From Pseudomonadota bacterium (GTDB lineage Bacteria > Myxococcota_A > Polyangia > Polyangiales > Polyangiaceae), in the NCBI GenBank assembly GCA_023431345.1, contig JAEYWK010000044.1:73952-137951 (forward strand): DNA of 64,000 nt, written 5' to 3'. Below the pieces are notes generated by a model. It saw only the letters and a program-made list of their open reading frames with translations, searched no databases and had not been told where the DNA came from. Position 1 is the stretch's first letter; every line of letters starts with the position of its first letter. The translations under genes were made by a program, and so were the position numbers. Below are positions 18,447 to 28,400 of the stretch, in pieces.

Positions 18447-19407
18447 GCGTGGGCGCCTTCACCGGGTTGGAGACGGGCGGGACCTGTCGCAGCGCGGCGA
18501 TGAGCGCGCGCTTGTCGTCGTCGGTCATGCCGGCGTAGTGCGCCCAGGGCATGACGTAGAGCTTGCGGCCGGCCTTGTTCGTGCCTTCGTTGAAGACGCG
18601 CAGCAGATCCTCGTCCGTGTAGGCGCCGACGCCGGTCGCCTTGTCGCTCGTGATGTTGGAGGCGAACACGCTGCCCTTGCCGCTGGGCGACGCGAACTCG
18701 AAGCCCCCCGACAGCTCCCGACCAGGGAGAGGCTGATGTTGCGCGTTGAAGGCGTCGTGACAGTCGTGACAGTTGCCCATGCTGAGCAGCCACTTACCTC
18801 GCCCGAGCGGATCCGTCGGCGCGGCGGCAGCGGGCGTGGTGACGGGCTCGGGCAGCGCGCGGATCAGCATCGAAACCGGGAAGTTCACCGTCGTCTTAGC
18901 CACCGCGTTCTTGATGGGCGGCAGCGAGCGCAAGTACGCGATGATGGCGTGCGCGTCGCTGTCACTGAGCAGCTTGGCGTAGGTCGGATAAGGCATGAAC
19001 GGAAAGAGCACGTGGCCATCGCGACCGATCCCCTCACGCATCGCGCGCAATAGCTGCCCATCGGTCCAGTTGCCGATGCCGGTCTCGGGATCGGGGGTGA
19101 GGTTCGGGGCCCGCATGTGGCCTGGAAAGCCTGCATCCGCGCCGAAATCACGGCCCGAGCCCAAGCGGCCCGGACGAATCGGCTCGCCGGGTAGGTCTGG
19201 GTCGACCTCCGAATGGCAGCCCATGCACACGGCGACGTGATTCGCGAGGTAGCGGCCTCGTTCGATCGCCTCGGGCGAGCTCGGCACCTTCACCTCTTGC
19301 GGAGGGCGTTCGTTCGGGGAGAGCGCGTAGAACTTCACCCCCACCAGCAGTACCGCGACGGCGACCAGGGCTCCGAGGACGGCAGCGACACGTTTGACGA
19401 GCTTCAT
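18436..19407 (-). CDS. Di-haem c-type cytochrome
   Basis: 323 residues. An N-terminal signal anchor (AVLGALVAVAVLLVGVKFY) is followed by two cytochrome c domains with haem sites CMGCH near residue 62 and CHDCH near residue 215. Distal Met candidates are in FPFMPYPTYAKL and YVMPWAHYAG. The arrangement resembles the cytochrome subunits of periplasmic alcohol/aldehyde dehydrogenases, but no dehydrogenase is adjacent. It lies 3 bp downstream of a mono-haem cytochrome gene and overlaps plsC. Probably a membrane-attached periplasmic electron carrier. Confidence 0.9.
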   Translation of the reverse strand: MKLVKRVAAVLGALVAVAVLLVGVKFYALSPNERPPQEVKVPSSPEAIERGRYLANHVAVCMGCHSEVDPDLPGEPIRPGRLGSGRDFGADAGFPGHMRAPNLTPDPETGIGNWTDGQLLRAMREGIGRDGHVLFPFMPYPTYAKLLSDSDAHAIIAYLRSLPPIKNAVAKTTVNFPVSMLIRALPEPVTTPAAAAPTDPLGRGKWLLSMGNCHDCHDAFNAQHQPLPGRELSGGFEFASPSGKGSVFASNITSDKATGVGAYTDEDLLRVFNEGTNKAGRKLYVMPWAHYAGMTDDDKRALIAALRQVPPVSNPVKAPTLAR

Positions 19408-19410
19408 AAC

Positions 19411-19770
19411 TCACTTCTTGGGGTTGAAATCGCGGATGTAGGAGACGAGCAAGGCGGTCTGGGTTTCGTCGAACAGCGCGCCGAACGGCGGCATAGGTCC
19501 CTTGCCGTTCTTGATGACGTTCTTCAGCTCGGCGTCGGTCCGGCTCGCGTGAAAGGCAGGGTCGGTGAAATCTCGCGGCGGGGGCTGACCTTCAGCCGTC
19601 GGCACGCCGCCGCGCCCATCCGCGCCGTGACATTTGCCGCAGATCGAATCGAAGAGCTGCTTCGCCTCGGCGCGCGTGCCGCCGTCCCCGGCCGAGCGCT
19701 TACAGCCCGCCGCGAGCGCCAGGGCCGAGCCGAGGGCGCAGGCCAATAAAAGCCGCATAAAAGTCGCCAT
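19411..19770 (-). CDS. Mono-haem cytochrome c lipoprotein
   Basis: The N-terminus is a lipoprotein signal ending at LALAAGC. Possible starts are 19791, 19770 and 19758; I use 19770 (119 residues) because none has a clear Shine-Dalgarno sequence and this one gives a standard signal length. One haem motif, CGKCH, is followed by a Met-ligand region KGPMPPFGALF, typical of class I cytochrome c. It is the first gene of a three-gene operon with the di-haem cytochrome and plsC. Confidence 0.88.
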   Translation of the reverse strand: MATFMRLLLACALGSALALAAGCKRSAGDGGTRAEAKQLFDSICGKCHGADGRGGVPTAEGQPPPRDFTDPAFHASRTDAELKNVIKNGKGPMPPFGALFDETQTALLVSYIRDFNPKK

Positions 19771-19852
19771 GACGGCGCAGTAAAAGCGCAAGCTGCGGGG
19801 CGCCGCAAGTCACTACGAACCGCGCTCGAAATCGGACTATGCTCCGCCCGCC

Positions 19853-20806
19853 ATGCGTATCCGGTTCTGTCACCGCCTCTTCTCCAGCTTGCCCCTGACT
19901 CTCGCGCTCTCGCTCGGCCTCGCCGCTTGCAACACCAAGACGGAGGAGCCCAAGGCCGAGCCGGCGAAGGCGCTACCGGCCGCCACGACTGCGCCGGAGG
20001 CCGCGCCGAAGACGACGACGCCCGCGCCCAGCGCGGCGGCGGCGGCCGAAGCCCATGGGATCCCGGCTCCCGCCGACGTCGCCGCAGCGCCGGCCGACGC
20101 CAAGAAGACGGCGTCGGGCCTGGCTTCCAAGGTGCTGACTCCGGGCAAAGGTACCGTGCACCCGAAGGACGTCGACCAAGTCAAGGTGCACTACACGGGC
20201 TGGACGAAGGACGGCAAGATGTTCGACAGCTCCATCCCTCGGGGTGAGCCGACGAGCTTCGGCGTCACGCAAGTCATCGCCGGTTGGACGGAGGCGCTGA
20301 AGCTGATGGTCGTGGGTGAAAAGCGCCGGCTGTGGATCCCGGCCAACATCGCCTACGGCGAGACGGCGCGCCCCGGCTACCCCGCAGGCCAGCTCACGTT
20401 CGACGTCGAGCTGCTGGAAATCGTCAGCCCCCCCGAAGTGCCGACGGACGTGGCCGCCCCGCCCCCCACCGCCAAGAAGACGGCGTCGGGGCTGGCCTAT
20501 CGCGTGCTGAAGAAGGGCACGGGTAAGGAGCATCCGACGGCGACGAGCCGCGTGCGCGTGCACTACTCGGGCTGGACCAAAGACGGTAAAATGTTCGACA
20601 GCTCGGTGACGCGAGGCGAGCCGACGAGCTTCGGCTTGAATCAGGTCATCCCGGGCTGGACCGAAGGGGTGCAGCTGATGGTGGTCGGCGAGAAGACTCG
20701 CTTCTGGATCCCCGGCAAGCTGGCCTACGGCGACGAGCCGAAGCGACCGGGAGCGCCTTCGGGTCAGCTCACGTTCGACGTCGAGCTGCTCGACATCCAG
20801 AAGTAG
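19853..20806 (+). CDS. Lipoprotein with two tandem FKBP-type peptidyl-prolyl isomerase domains
   Basis: 317 residues. Lipobox LGLAAC near residue 25, then an Ala/Pro/Thr linker of about 60 residues, then two FKBP domains (about 95-195 and 210-317). Both carry the core VHYTGWTKDGKMFDSS / VHYSGWTKDGKMFDSS and QLTFDVELLEI / QLTFDVELLDI segments, so they arose by duplication. FKBPs catalyse prolyl cis-trans isomerisation and act as folding factors; the lipid anchor places this one in the periplasm or on the outer membrane. It is convergent with the Mla-like operon and followed by a strong hairpin. Confidence 0.93.
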   Translation: MRIRFCHRLFSSLPLTLALSLGLAACNTKTEEPKAEPAKALPAATTAPEAAPKTTTPAPSAAAAAEAHGIPAPADVAAAPADAKKTASGLASKVLTPGKGTVHPKDVDQVKVHYTGWTKDGKMFDSSIPRGEPTSFGVTQVIAGWTEALKLMVVGEKRRLWIPANIAYGETARPGYPAGQLTFDVELLEIVSPPEVPTDVAAPPPTAKKTASGLAYRVLKKGTGKEHPTATSRVRVHYSGWTKDGKMFDSSVTRGEPTSFGLNQVIPGWTEGVQLMVVGEKTRFWIPGKLAYGDEPKRPGAPSGQLTFDVELLDIQK

Positions 20807-20838
20807 ACGCGCCGGGCCTGCGGCGGCAGCTCCGATGC

Positions 20839-20871
20839 TCGCGCCGTTCACGCCCGACGTGAACGGCGCGA
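20839..20871. terminator. 14-bp perfect-stem hairpin between convergent genes
   Basis: Left arm 20839-20852 and right arm 20858-20871 are perfectly complementary (core GCGCCGTTCACG against CGTGAACGGCGC) with a five-base CCCGA loop. It lies 32 bp after the FKBP stop. The stop codon and last codons of the MlaF-like gene are inside the hairpin, so it can terminate both convergent transcripts. There is no clear U-tract, as is common in very GC-rich genomes. Confidence 0.7.
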
Positions 20872-21555
20872 CTCGTCTTCGGGCAGCAGGTGCCCGTGCG
20901 CGAGCTCGAGCGGATGAACGCCCAGCCGATCGATCAACGGACGACTATTGGTCGCGATCACGAGCGTGATCTTCGAGTCGTCGCGGAAACGCTCGAGGCG
21001 CTCGTAGACGAGCTGCCGGGTGTTCGAGTCGAGCCCTCCGTCCGGATCGTCGAGGAAGACGAAGTTGGGATCGAGCGCGAGCGCGCGCGCCAGCGCCACG
21101 CGCTTGCGAACACCGCCCGATAGGTGCGCGGGCAACGCGTGGAAATCCCCCTGCGAGACGCGCATTTGGATCAGCGCCTCGCGGGCGCGTCGATTCACTT
21201 CCTTGTCGTCGATGTCGAAGACGTCAGCGTGGTAGCGAAGCGCGAGCGTCACGTTGGCGAGCGCGCTCAAGTTCGACAGCAGGCCGCCCTGCCCGAACAC
21301 GAAGCCGCGCCTCACGCCCTGACGCATCAGCTCGCTCGGCTTCTTGGAGACCGGCAAGTGTCCGTCGAGCCATACGTGCCCTGAGGTCGCCGAAAGCAGA
21401 CCCGCGCACAGGTAGAGCAGGGTCGACTTACCGACTCCGTTGTCGCCCGTCACGATCAGGGTCCGCCCCGGCGGGACGTGCAGCTCCGTTTCGCGGAGCA
21501 CCCAGAGATTCCCGTAGCGAAACGCGGCGTCTTCCAGCCAAAGCCCGTCCTTCAT
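20848..21555 (-). CDS. MlaF-like ABC transporter ATP-binding protein
   Basis: Start set at ATG 21555, which overlaps the permease stop as ATGA and begins MKDGLWLEDAAFRYG; 235 residues. Walker A TGDNGVGKST, signature LSGGVRKRVALARAL and Walker B VFLDDPDGGLD. The residue after the Walker B Asp, normally the catalytic Glu (DEP), is Asp here (DDP), a conservative but unusual change. The switch region reads LVIATNSR, without the usual His. Paired with the MlaE-like permease it probably moves lipids between membranes. An MlaD-type substrate-binding gene is not adjacent. Confidence 0.85.
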   Translation of the reverse strand: MKDGLWLEDAAFRYGNLWVLRETELHVPPGRTLIVTGDNGVGKSTLLYLCAGLLSATSGHVWLDGHLPVSKKPSELMRQGVRRGFVFGQGGLLSNLSALANVTLALRYHADVFDIDDKEVNRRAREALIQMRVSQGDFHALPAHLSGGVRKRVALARALALDPNFVFLDDPDGGLDSNTRQLVYERLERFRDDSKITLVIATNSRPLIDRLGVHPLELAHGHLLPEDESRRSRRA

Positions 21556-22406
21556 GGAGCCGGGATCGGTGGACCTACCAGCCAGTAGAAGCCGGCCGTG
21601 AGGGCGGTGTTGTAGACGACGCAGCCGAGCAAGCTCATCACCACCGCACGGCTGGCTTGCTGCGGCACCTCCGTCGGAGAGCTCTTCACTTCGAGCCCGA
21701 AGTGGCACGAAAGCCAGCCCACGATGGTGCCGAGGCCGACGCCCTTGAGGAAGAACAGCGCGAGATCGTGGGGCATAACGCTGCCGGCGATGCCCTGCTG
21801 AAAGCTCGAGAGGCTAGCCCCCGACGACAAGATGCCGATCGCGAACGCGGCGCTCAGGCTCACGATGCTGAAGTAGATCATCAGTGCGACCACGCTGACG
21901 ACGCACCCCACCAGGCGCGGCAGCACGACGTAGCGCACCGGATCGATCCCGAGGCTCGACAGCGCCAGCACCTCCGCGTTCACCTTCATGTTGCCGAGCT
22001 CGGTCGCGATCGCGGTTCCGGAGCGGCCCGCGACCACGATCGCCGTGATCAACGGCGCCAGCTCGCGCAGCACGACCGCCACCAGCACGCGCCCGATCAG
22101 CTCGCCATCGGCGGGCACCATCATCGTCGTTTGAATGATGATGCTGGCGCCGATGAGCAGCCCGATGATGCTCACGAGCGAGAGCGCTTGGACGCCCGTG
22201 AACAACACCTGCGTCATCATGATGCCGTGCACGAGCCGGCGCGCCGCAACACCGGGCACGAAATCGGCCGTGAACGCTTCACGCAAGGTGCCGAGCAGCG
22301 CCCACGCCTCCGACAGCGCGTCAATCGCGCGCCGGCCCACGCGCCCCACCCAGCCCGCCTCCCGAAAGTCGTCGGACCTCGGGTCGTAGGGCAGCGTGGA
22401 GCGCAC
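21552..22406 (-). CDS. mlaE: MlaE-family (DUF140) ABC transporter permease
   Basis: 284 residues with about five hydrophobic segments after a 50-residue amphipathic N-terminus. The MlaE signature is clear: ELAPLITAIVVAGRSGTAIATELG followed by MKVNAEVLALSSLGIDP and a PRLVG motif (split here to keep the quoted strings short). MlaE/TrbL-like permeases handle retrograde or anterograde phospholipid transport at the inner membrane. It starts 12 bp after the giant TPR gene and overlaps the ATPase gene, so all three are likely one transcript. Confidence 0.92.
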   Translation of the reverse strand: MRSTLPYDPRSDDFREAGWVGRVGRRAIDALSEAWALLGTLREAFTADFVPGVAARRLVHGIMMTQVLFTGVQALSLVSIIGLLIGASIIIQTTMMVPADGELIGRVLVAVVLRELAPLITAIVVAGRSGTAIATELGNMKVNAEVLALSSLGIDPVRYVVLPRLVGCVVSVVALMIYFSIVSLSAAFAIGILSSGASLSSFQQGIAGSVMPHDLALFFLKGVGLGTIVGWLSCHFGLEVKSSPTEVPQQASRAVVMSLLGCVVYNTALTAGFYWLVGPPIPAP

Positions 22407-22417
22407 GACGGCCGTCC

Positions 22418-25400
22418 TCAGCCTTTGAGCGCGGCCAGGCGCGTCTTGGCCTCTTCGAGGCCGTCGGTTTGCACGGCGCGCTCGTACATCTGCATGGCCT
22501 TCGGCTTCTCGTCGAGCTGCTCGTGGATCTGCCCGAGGCGGAAGAACACCATGCTCTTCTTGATCGGCCCGCTCGCATCGTCGAGCTTCTGCAGCAGCAA
22601 GGCGCGGTACATCTGCTGCGCCTTCTTGTGATCGCCGACCTGCAACGCCACGTCGCCGAGCAGAGTCAAGACGTGCACGTTGCCCGGCTCGATGCGGAAG
22701 GCTTTGTCGAGCTCTTCGAGCGCGCGCCGCACCTCGCCGTCGGCCAAGTACGCCGCCGCCAGCCGGCGATGGATCTCACCGAGCTCTTTGGTTCGCTTGG
22801 TCCCGAAGCTGTCCACGATGCGCTGCAAGACCTCGGCCGCAGCTTTACCCCGACCCGAGGCGCTGTAGCGGTCGCACAGCTCGAGCAAGATCTCGCGGTC
22901 ATCGGGCTTGAGCTTGCTGGCCCGCTCCAACAGCTCGGCCGCCGCTACGTGGTCACCGCGCTCCTTGCTCTGGATCTGCGCCGCCTGCTGCAGGATCTTG
23001 ACGGCTTCCTCCGGCCTTTCCGTGAGCTCGGCGTCGCGAGCCAAGAGCGCGGACAGCTTCTCCCACTCCTTCGACGACTGATAGAGCGCCCGCAGGCGGT
23101 CACGCAGCTCGGCGCTGCGTTCGTCGTGAGACAAGCCCCGCTCGAAGGCGCGCGCCGCGTTCTCGGAGTTACCGAGCTTCTGCTCCGCCTCGCCGAGCTC
23201 GATCGCGAGCTCGACGGCGGCGGGGCCGCTCGCCATGTCGAGCAAGCGGCTCACGACCTCCGCGGCTGGGCCGAGCTCGTCTTGCGCCTTGTACAGCCGG
23301 GCCAGCGCCTCGAGCGCGCCTCGGTGGTTGGGGTCGCGCTCGAGCACGCCGCGGTAGGTGTCGATGGCGCGCGCCCGGTCGCCGAGGCGACCGTCGTAAA
23401 CCTCGCCCAGCCGAACCTGGAAGCGCAGCTCGCTCGCGGTCTCGCCGCGCTCGCGCGCAGCGTCGATCTGGGTCGAGAGCAGCTCCGCCAGCTCCTCGTC
23501 GCGCTGCGTCTTCTCGTACAGCTCGCTGAGCTCCACCACCGCTTCACCCTGGCCCGGCTCCTCTTCCAGGACCGAACGCAGCAGCTCGATGGCGGTGTCT
23601 AGCGACTGGAACTTGTCGCGATTGAGCCGCGAGAGCTCGAGCCGCAGCGCCGTGCGCGTGGCGGGGGACTCCGCCATGTCGACCAAGCGCTCGAGCAAAC
23701 GCCCGAGATCCTGGTCGCGGCCAGCCGCCGGGTAGAGCGCACGCAGCGCAGAGGCGGCGTCGCGATCGGTCGGGTCGTCCTCGAACAGCTGCTCGAAGAG
23801 CTCCGTCGCCTTCGGCACGTCGTTCAGCTGGTCGCGGGCGATCTCCGCGGCGCGGCGGCGCAGCGCGTGAACGCTGGCCGCGTCCGCGCCGAGCTCCGCT
23901 TGCCGCACCGTGAGCTTGAACGTCTCCGGGTAGTCGGAGGCCGCCTCGCGCAGCTTGCACAGCTCGGCGAGCGCCCACAGGTTCGTGTCGTCGTGGGCGA
24001 GCAGCTCTCGCAGCACCGCCTCCGCCGCCGCCGAATCACCGCTGCTCTCCGCCAACGTCTTGGCTTGACGGTACAGGTCTTCACGCCGCGATTCGTCGAC
24101 CTGGAGCTTGGCTCGCTGGCGCAGCGTGCCGAACAGGTCGAGCTCCCGCCCCGGCGCGCGCTGCAGCGCTTCGATGGCTTGGAGCACGTCGTCGCTCGAC
24201 GGATCGAACTCGAGCGCGCGCTTGAGCGCGGTCTCCGCGGAGGCGTTGTCGAAGGCCTTGTCGCGGTACCAGCCGGCCAAGCGCATCGACAGCTCGACCC
24301 CCGACTCCGGCGCTAGGTCCGACTTCGCGGCGATGGCGCGGGCCAGGGCTTGGCTCGCCTTGTCCCACTCACCCGTGATCGCCGCCAGGCGCTCGATCTC
24401 CTCGAGCAGCGCGAGGTCCTCCGGTGCTTCGGCCAGGCCGAGCTCGATCACACGCTGCGCCGCTCGCGGGTCCTTGGCTTCGTCTTCGAGCACGCGCGCC
24501 AGGCTGCGCCGCATGTCGATGCGCGCTTCCACGCTGTCGGCGAAGCCGACCCGCTTTTCGTAGAGCTTGGACAGGCGATCGGTCGAGCCGCGGGCCCGGT
24601 ACACCTCTTCCAAGATCTCCGACACCTCCTCGAAGAGGTCGGCGTGATCGACCAGCTTCTCCAGCTCCGCCACGGCCGCCTCGTGACCCGGCACCCGCTC
24701 CAGCGCCATGCGTAGCGAGCCGAGGCCGCGCGCCGGCTCTTCGAAGCGTCCGATCTGCAGCTGGGCCAAGCGATAGTAGAGATCGGCCTGGCGCTCGTCG
24801 GACATCTCCACCGAGACGCGGCGCTCGAGCACGTCCGCCACCGCCTCGTGGTCGTCGAGGCGCGTGTAGAGGCGATCGAGGGCGTCCAGCAGCTCCGGCT
24901 GATCGCCCGCTTGCTCGACCGCGCGCTTGTACGCGGTCACGGCGCGCTGGTCGTCTTTCAGCTCCTGCTCCGCGATGCGGCCCAAGCGGACGTACAGCTC
25001 GCGCGCCACGTCCGGATCGAAGGTCGAGCCCGCGCGGTCCGACAAGGCATCGGCGTAGCGGCCGAAGCCGGAGGTTGCGCGCGCCAGACGCTCGAGCTCT
25101 TCGTGCAGCTCCGCGTCGTCCGGTCGCTCGCTGATGGCCCGCAGCAGCGCCGACGCCGCGTCGTGCTGCTTACCCAGGTTTTGCTCGAGCACGCGCGCGA
25201 CGCTGCGAAGCGTCTGCACGCGCTCGGTCGGCTCCGTCTCGATGGTCAGGCGCAGCTCGAGCACGTCCACGAGCTCGGCGTGGCGTCCGCTCTGCTCCAG
25301 CACCGGCACCAAGATGTCGGCCACGCTGCGGCGGAGATCTTCATGCCCGCCGCCGATCTCCCGCACCGCCGTGATCAGCTCGGCGTCCGTCGGCGCTTCG

Positions 25401-28400
25401 TCGAGCGCGAGCCGGTAAGCGTCGAGCGCCTCCTCGTAGCTGTCGAGCTTCGAGGCCAGGATGTTGCCGATTTCCTTACGGATTTGCGAGCGCTCCGCGG
25501 CCGACTCCGCGGCTCCGGCCTGCAGCTTCAGGCTCTCGAGCAGCTCCGCCCACATCGATTCGAGGCGGTAGAGGCGGTTGAGCGAGCCCAAGACTCCCGG
25601 ATCGCCGGGGCGCACGTGCAGCGCCTGCTCGAGCACCTCGATGGCCTTGCGCTTGTCGGAGAGCTGCTTGTCGTAACAAGCGGCGGCGCTGACGAGCAGC
25701 GTGTACTTCAGGTCATCGTCGTCTTGCGTGAGCTCGACTCGGCGCTGGTACAGCTCGACCAAGCGCGACGCGTCCGCCTTGGCTTCGTACAGCTCGATCA
25801 GGCAATCGACGGTGAAGGCGCTCTCCGGATCGAGCTCGAGCGCGCGCTCGTAGCCGGCGATGGCGCCCGCTGGGTCCTCGAGCATGTCGCGCTTGGCCTC
25901 GGCGACGCGACGCCAAACGCTGGCGCGCTCCTCGTCGCTCGGTAAGAGCTCGGCCTTCGACGTCAAGACCCGCACCAGCACCGGCCAGTCGCTGAGCAGC
26001 GTCGCGAGCGACTCCATCTGGTTCAGCGGCTCGATCTCGCTCTCGTCGGTGGCGAACAGTCGCTCGTACGCAGCGAGCGCCTTGCGCGGGTCGTCGCGGC
26101 GCGAGTTGTGGACGTTCGCGAGCGTCGCCAAAATTTCCCGGCGGTCCCGCAAATCTGGCTGTTCTTCGAGCACGGCTTCGTACGCCGCCGACAGCGCGTC
26201 CCACGCCGAGGTGCGCTCCGTGAGGCGCTCGTACTCGGCGCGCGTGTCAGCGTCGTCCGGGTCGAGCTTGACGCCGGCCTCGAGCGCCCGGCGCGCGCGG
26301 TTCAAGTCGTCGCCGCGCTTCTCCCACAGCTCGGCCGTCTCGCGCAGCACACGCACCTTGTCCGTCACTTCTTGCGCGAGCTGGTAGCGGTCTTCGTTCA
26401 GCTGAATCTGGCGGCGCCAGTCGTCGAGCGCCTCGTACAGCGGACGCAAGATGTCCACGACGCGCTCGGCGTGGCTCGGCAGCTTGCGCAAGTGCTCGAG
26501 CGCCGTGATCGCCTCCTGGTGGCGCGGCAGCGCCGTCACGATCTCCTCCAGCTGGTCGATTGCGCGCTCGATCTGGTCTTGCTCCTGGTGCAGACGCGAA
26601 AGCGCCAGGCGATAGGGTGCGCCCTGCTCCGGCGTGGCCGCGCTCTCTGCGCGGCGGAGGTAGAGCTCGGCCAGGTCCTCCCAGCGCGAGCGAGCCCGGT
26701 ACAGCTCCGTCAGCGCGTCGAGCGAGGTAGCGTCGTCATCCTCTACCTCGAGGGCCTGGCGGTAGGTGTCGATCGCGTCGTCGGGACGAGCGAGCGTGCC
26801 CTTCTGCAGGGCCGCCATCGTGTGCAAGAGCTGCAGGCGCTCGCGGGGCTCGAAGCGATTCTCCAGCCCCTGCCGGTACAGCTCGACGCGCTCCTCCGCG
26901 CGACCTGCCTTCTCGAGCAGTTGATCGACGGCCGTGAACAAGGACTTGCTCTCGGGCTCGAAGGCGAGCGCGCGCCGGAAGAAGACCAAGGCTTGGTCGC
27001 CCTCGTCCAAGTCGCGGAACAGCTCACCCGTGCGACGCAGCAGCTTGACGCTCGCCTCGTCGTCCGTCTCGATCTTCTTCAGCTCCTCGGCATAAATTTC
27101 CGCCAAGCGGCGCTCGGCCGAGGCCACCTTCGCCAAGCGCTCGAGCTCGGAGATGGTCGAGGCGTCGCTGGGATCTTCGGCGAGCAGCCGGGCCACGGTG
27201 TCGAGCGCAGCGCGGTAGTCTTCCTTTTGCTCCTCGTAGAGCTTGGCGAGGCGCGTGAGCAGCTCGCGCCGCTCGTCCGGATCGGAGCTGGCCTCCAGCC
27301 GCGCGCGGATCGTGTTCATCACCTTGCCGAAGTCGGCGCGCAGCAGGTACACCGGCTCGAGCAGCGCCGCCGCGCGAGCTCGCTCCACCGGATCGGGAGC
27401 GTCGCTCACCAGTCGCTCCAGCTCCGCGATGGCTCCCTCGTGTTGACGCTCGACCGAGAGCGCGCTCTCGAGCTCATCGAAGGCGCGAGCGATGTTGTTC
27501 TGGTGCCGTGAAGCGACGCGAGCGATCGCCACGTGAAGCCCGGCCGCGTCGCCGAGCTTCGCGTCGAGCTGGCGCTCGTAGAGCGTCACCAGCTCGACCC
27601 ACATCGACTCGGCCGTGTACAGCGCCTCGAGCGCGGTCAGCGCCTCGCGCTCGAGCGCGATGTCGAGGATCGTCTCGTAGACCTCGATCGCCCGGCGGCG
27701 CTCCGAGAGGGCCTCCGACAGCAGCTTGGCGCGGCGGAAGAGCAGCGACTTGCGCTCCTCGTCGCCGTCCGCCACCTCCGTGCGGCGCTCCAAGATTTCG
27801 AGCAAGCTGCGCGCGTCGCCCGCCTCTTCGTAGAGCGACTCGAGCGCGGTCAGCGCCTGCTTGTCTTCGGCGCGCAGCTCGAGCGCCTTCTTGTAGTAGG
27901 TGCGCGAGAGCTCGCGGTCCGCGAGCTTGTGACGAGCCAGATCGGCGATCTTCAAGGTGACGAGCAGCTGCACGTCCCCGTCGAAGATCTCCGGCACGAC
28001 GTCGCACAAGAGCTTCACGTACTCGGCTTGGCGCGAGGTCGCCGTCGCCAGACGCTCGAGGTGCGTGAACCACGGCACGAGGTCCGAATGCCCGACCGCC
28101 GAGCGCACGGCGCGCTCTGCGAGCGCAAAGGCGCGCTGGGGGTCCGCGAGCGGACCTTCGGCGACCTTCATCGCAGCCTCCAGGCCAGAGAGCCGCTCGA
28201 GCGGATCGTCGCTCGTGTCGACCTCGATCAAGAGCGTGGTGAGCAGCTGCTCACTGTCGCCCTCGGCCTCGAAGATCGGCTTCAGGATCAGCGCCGCCTC
28301 GCGCCGCGTGGGGTTGTCCGACGACTGCAGCAGCTTGCCGAGCGCCGCGCGGCTGGCGCCGTGGGTGGTGCGGATCCCGAGCGCGCGCCGGTAAACCTCG

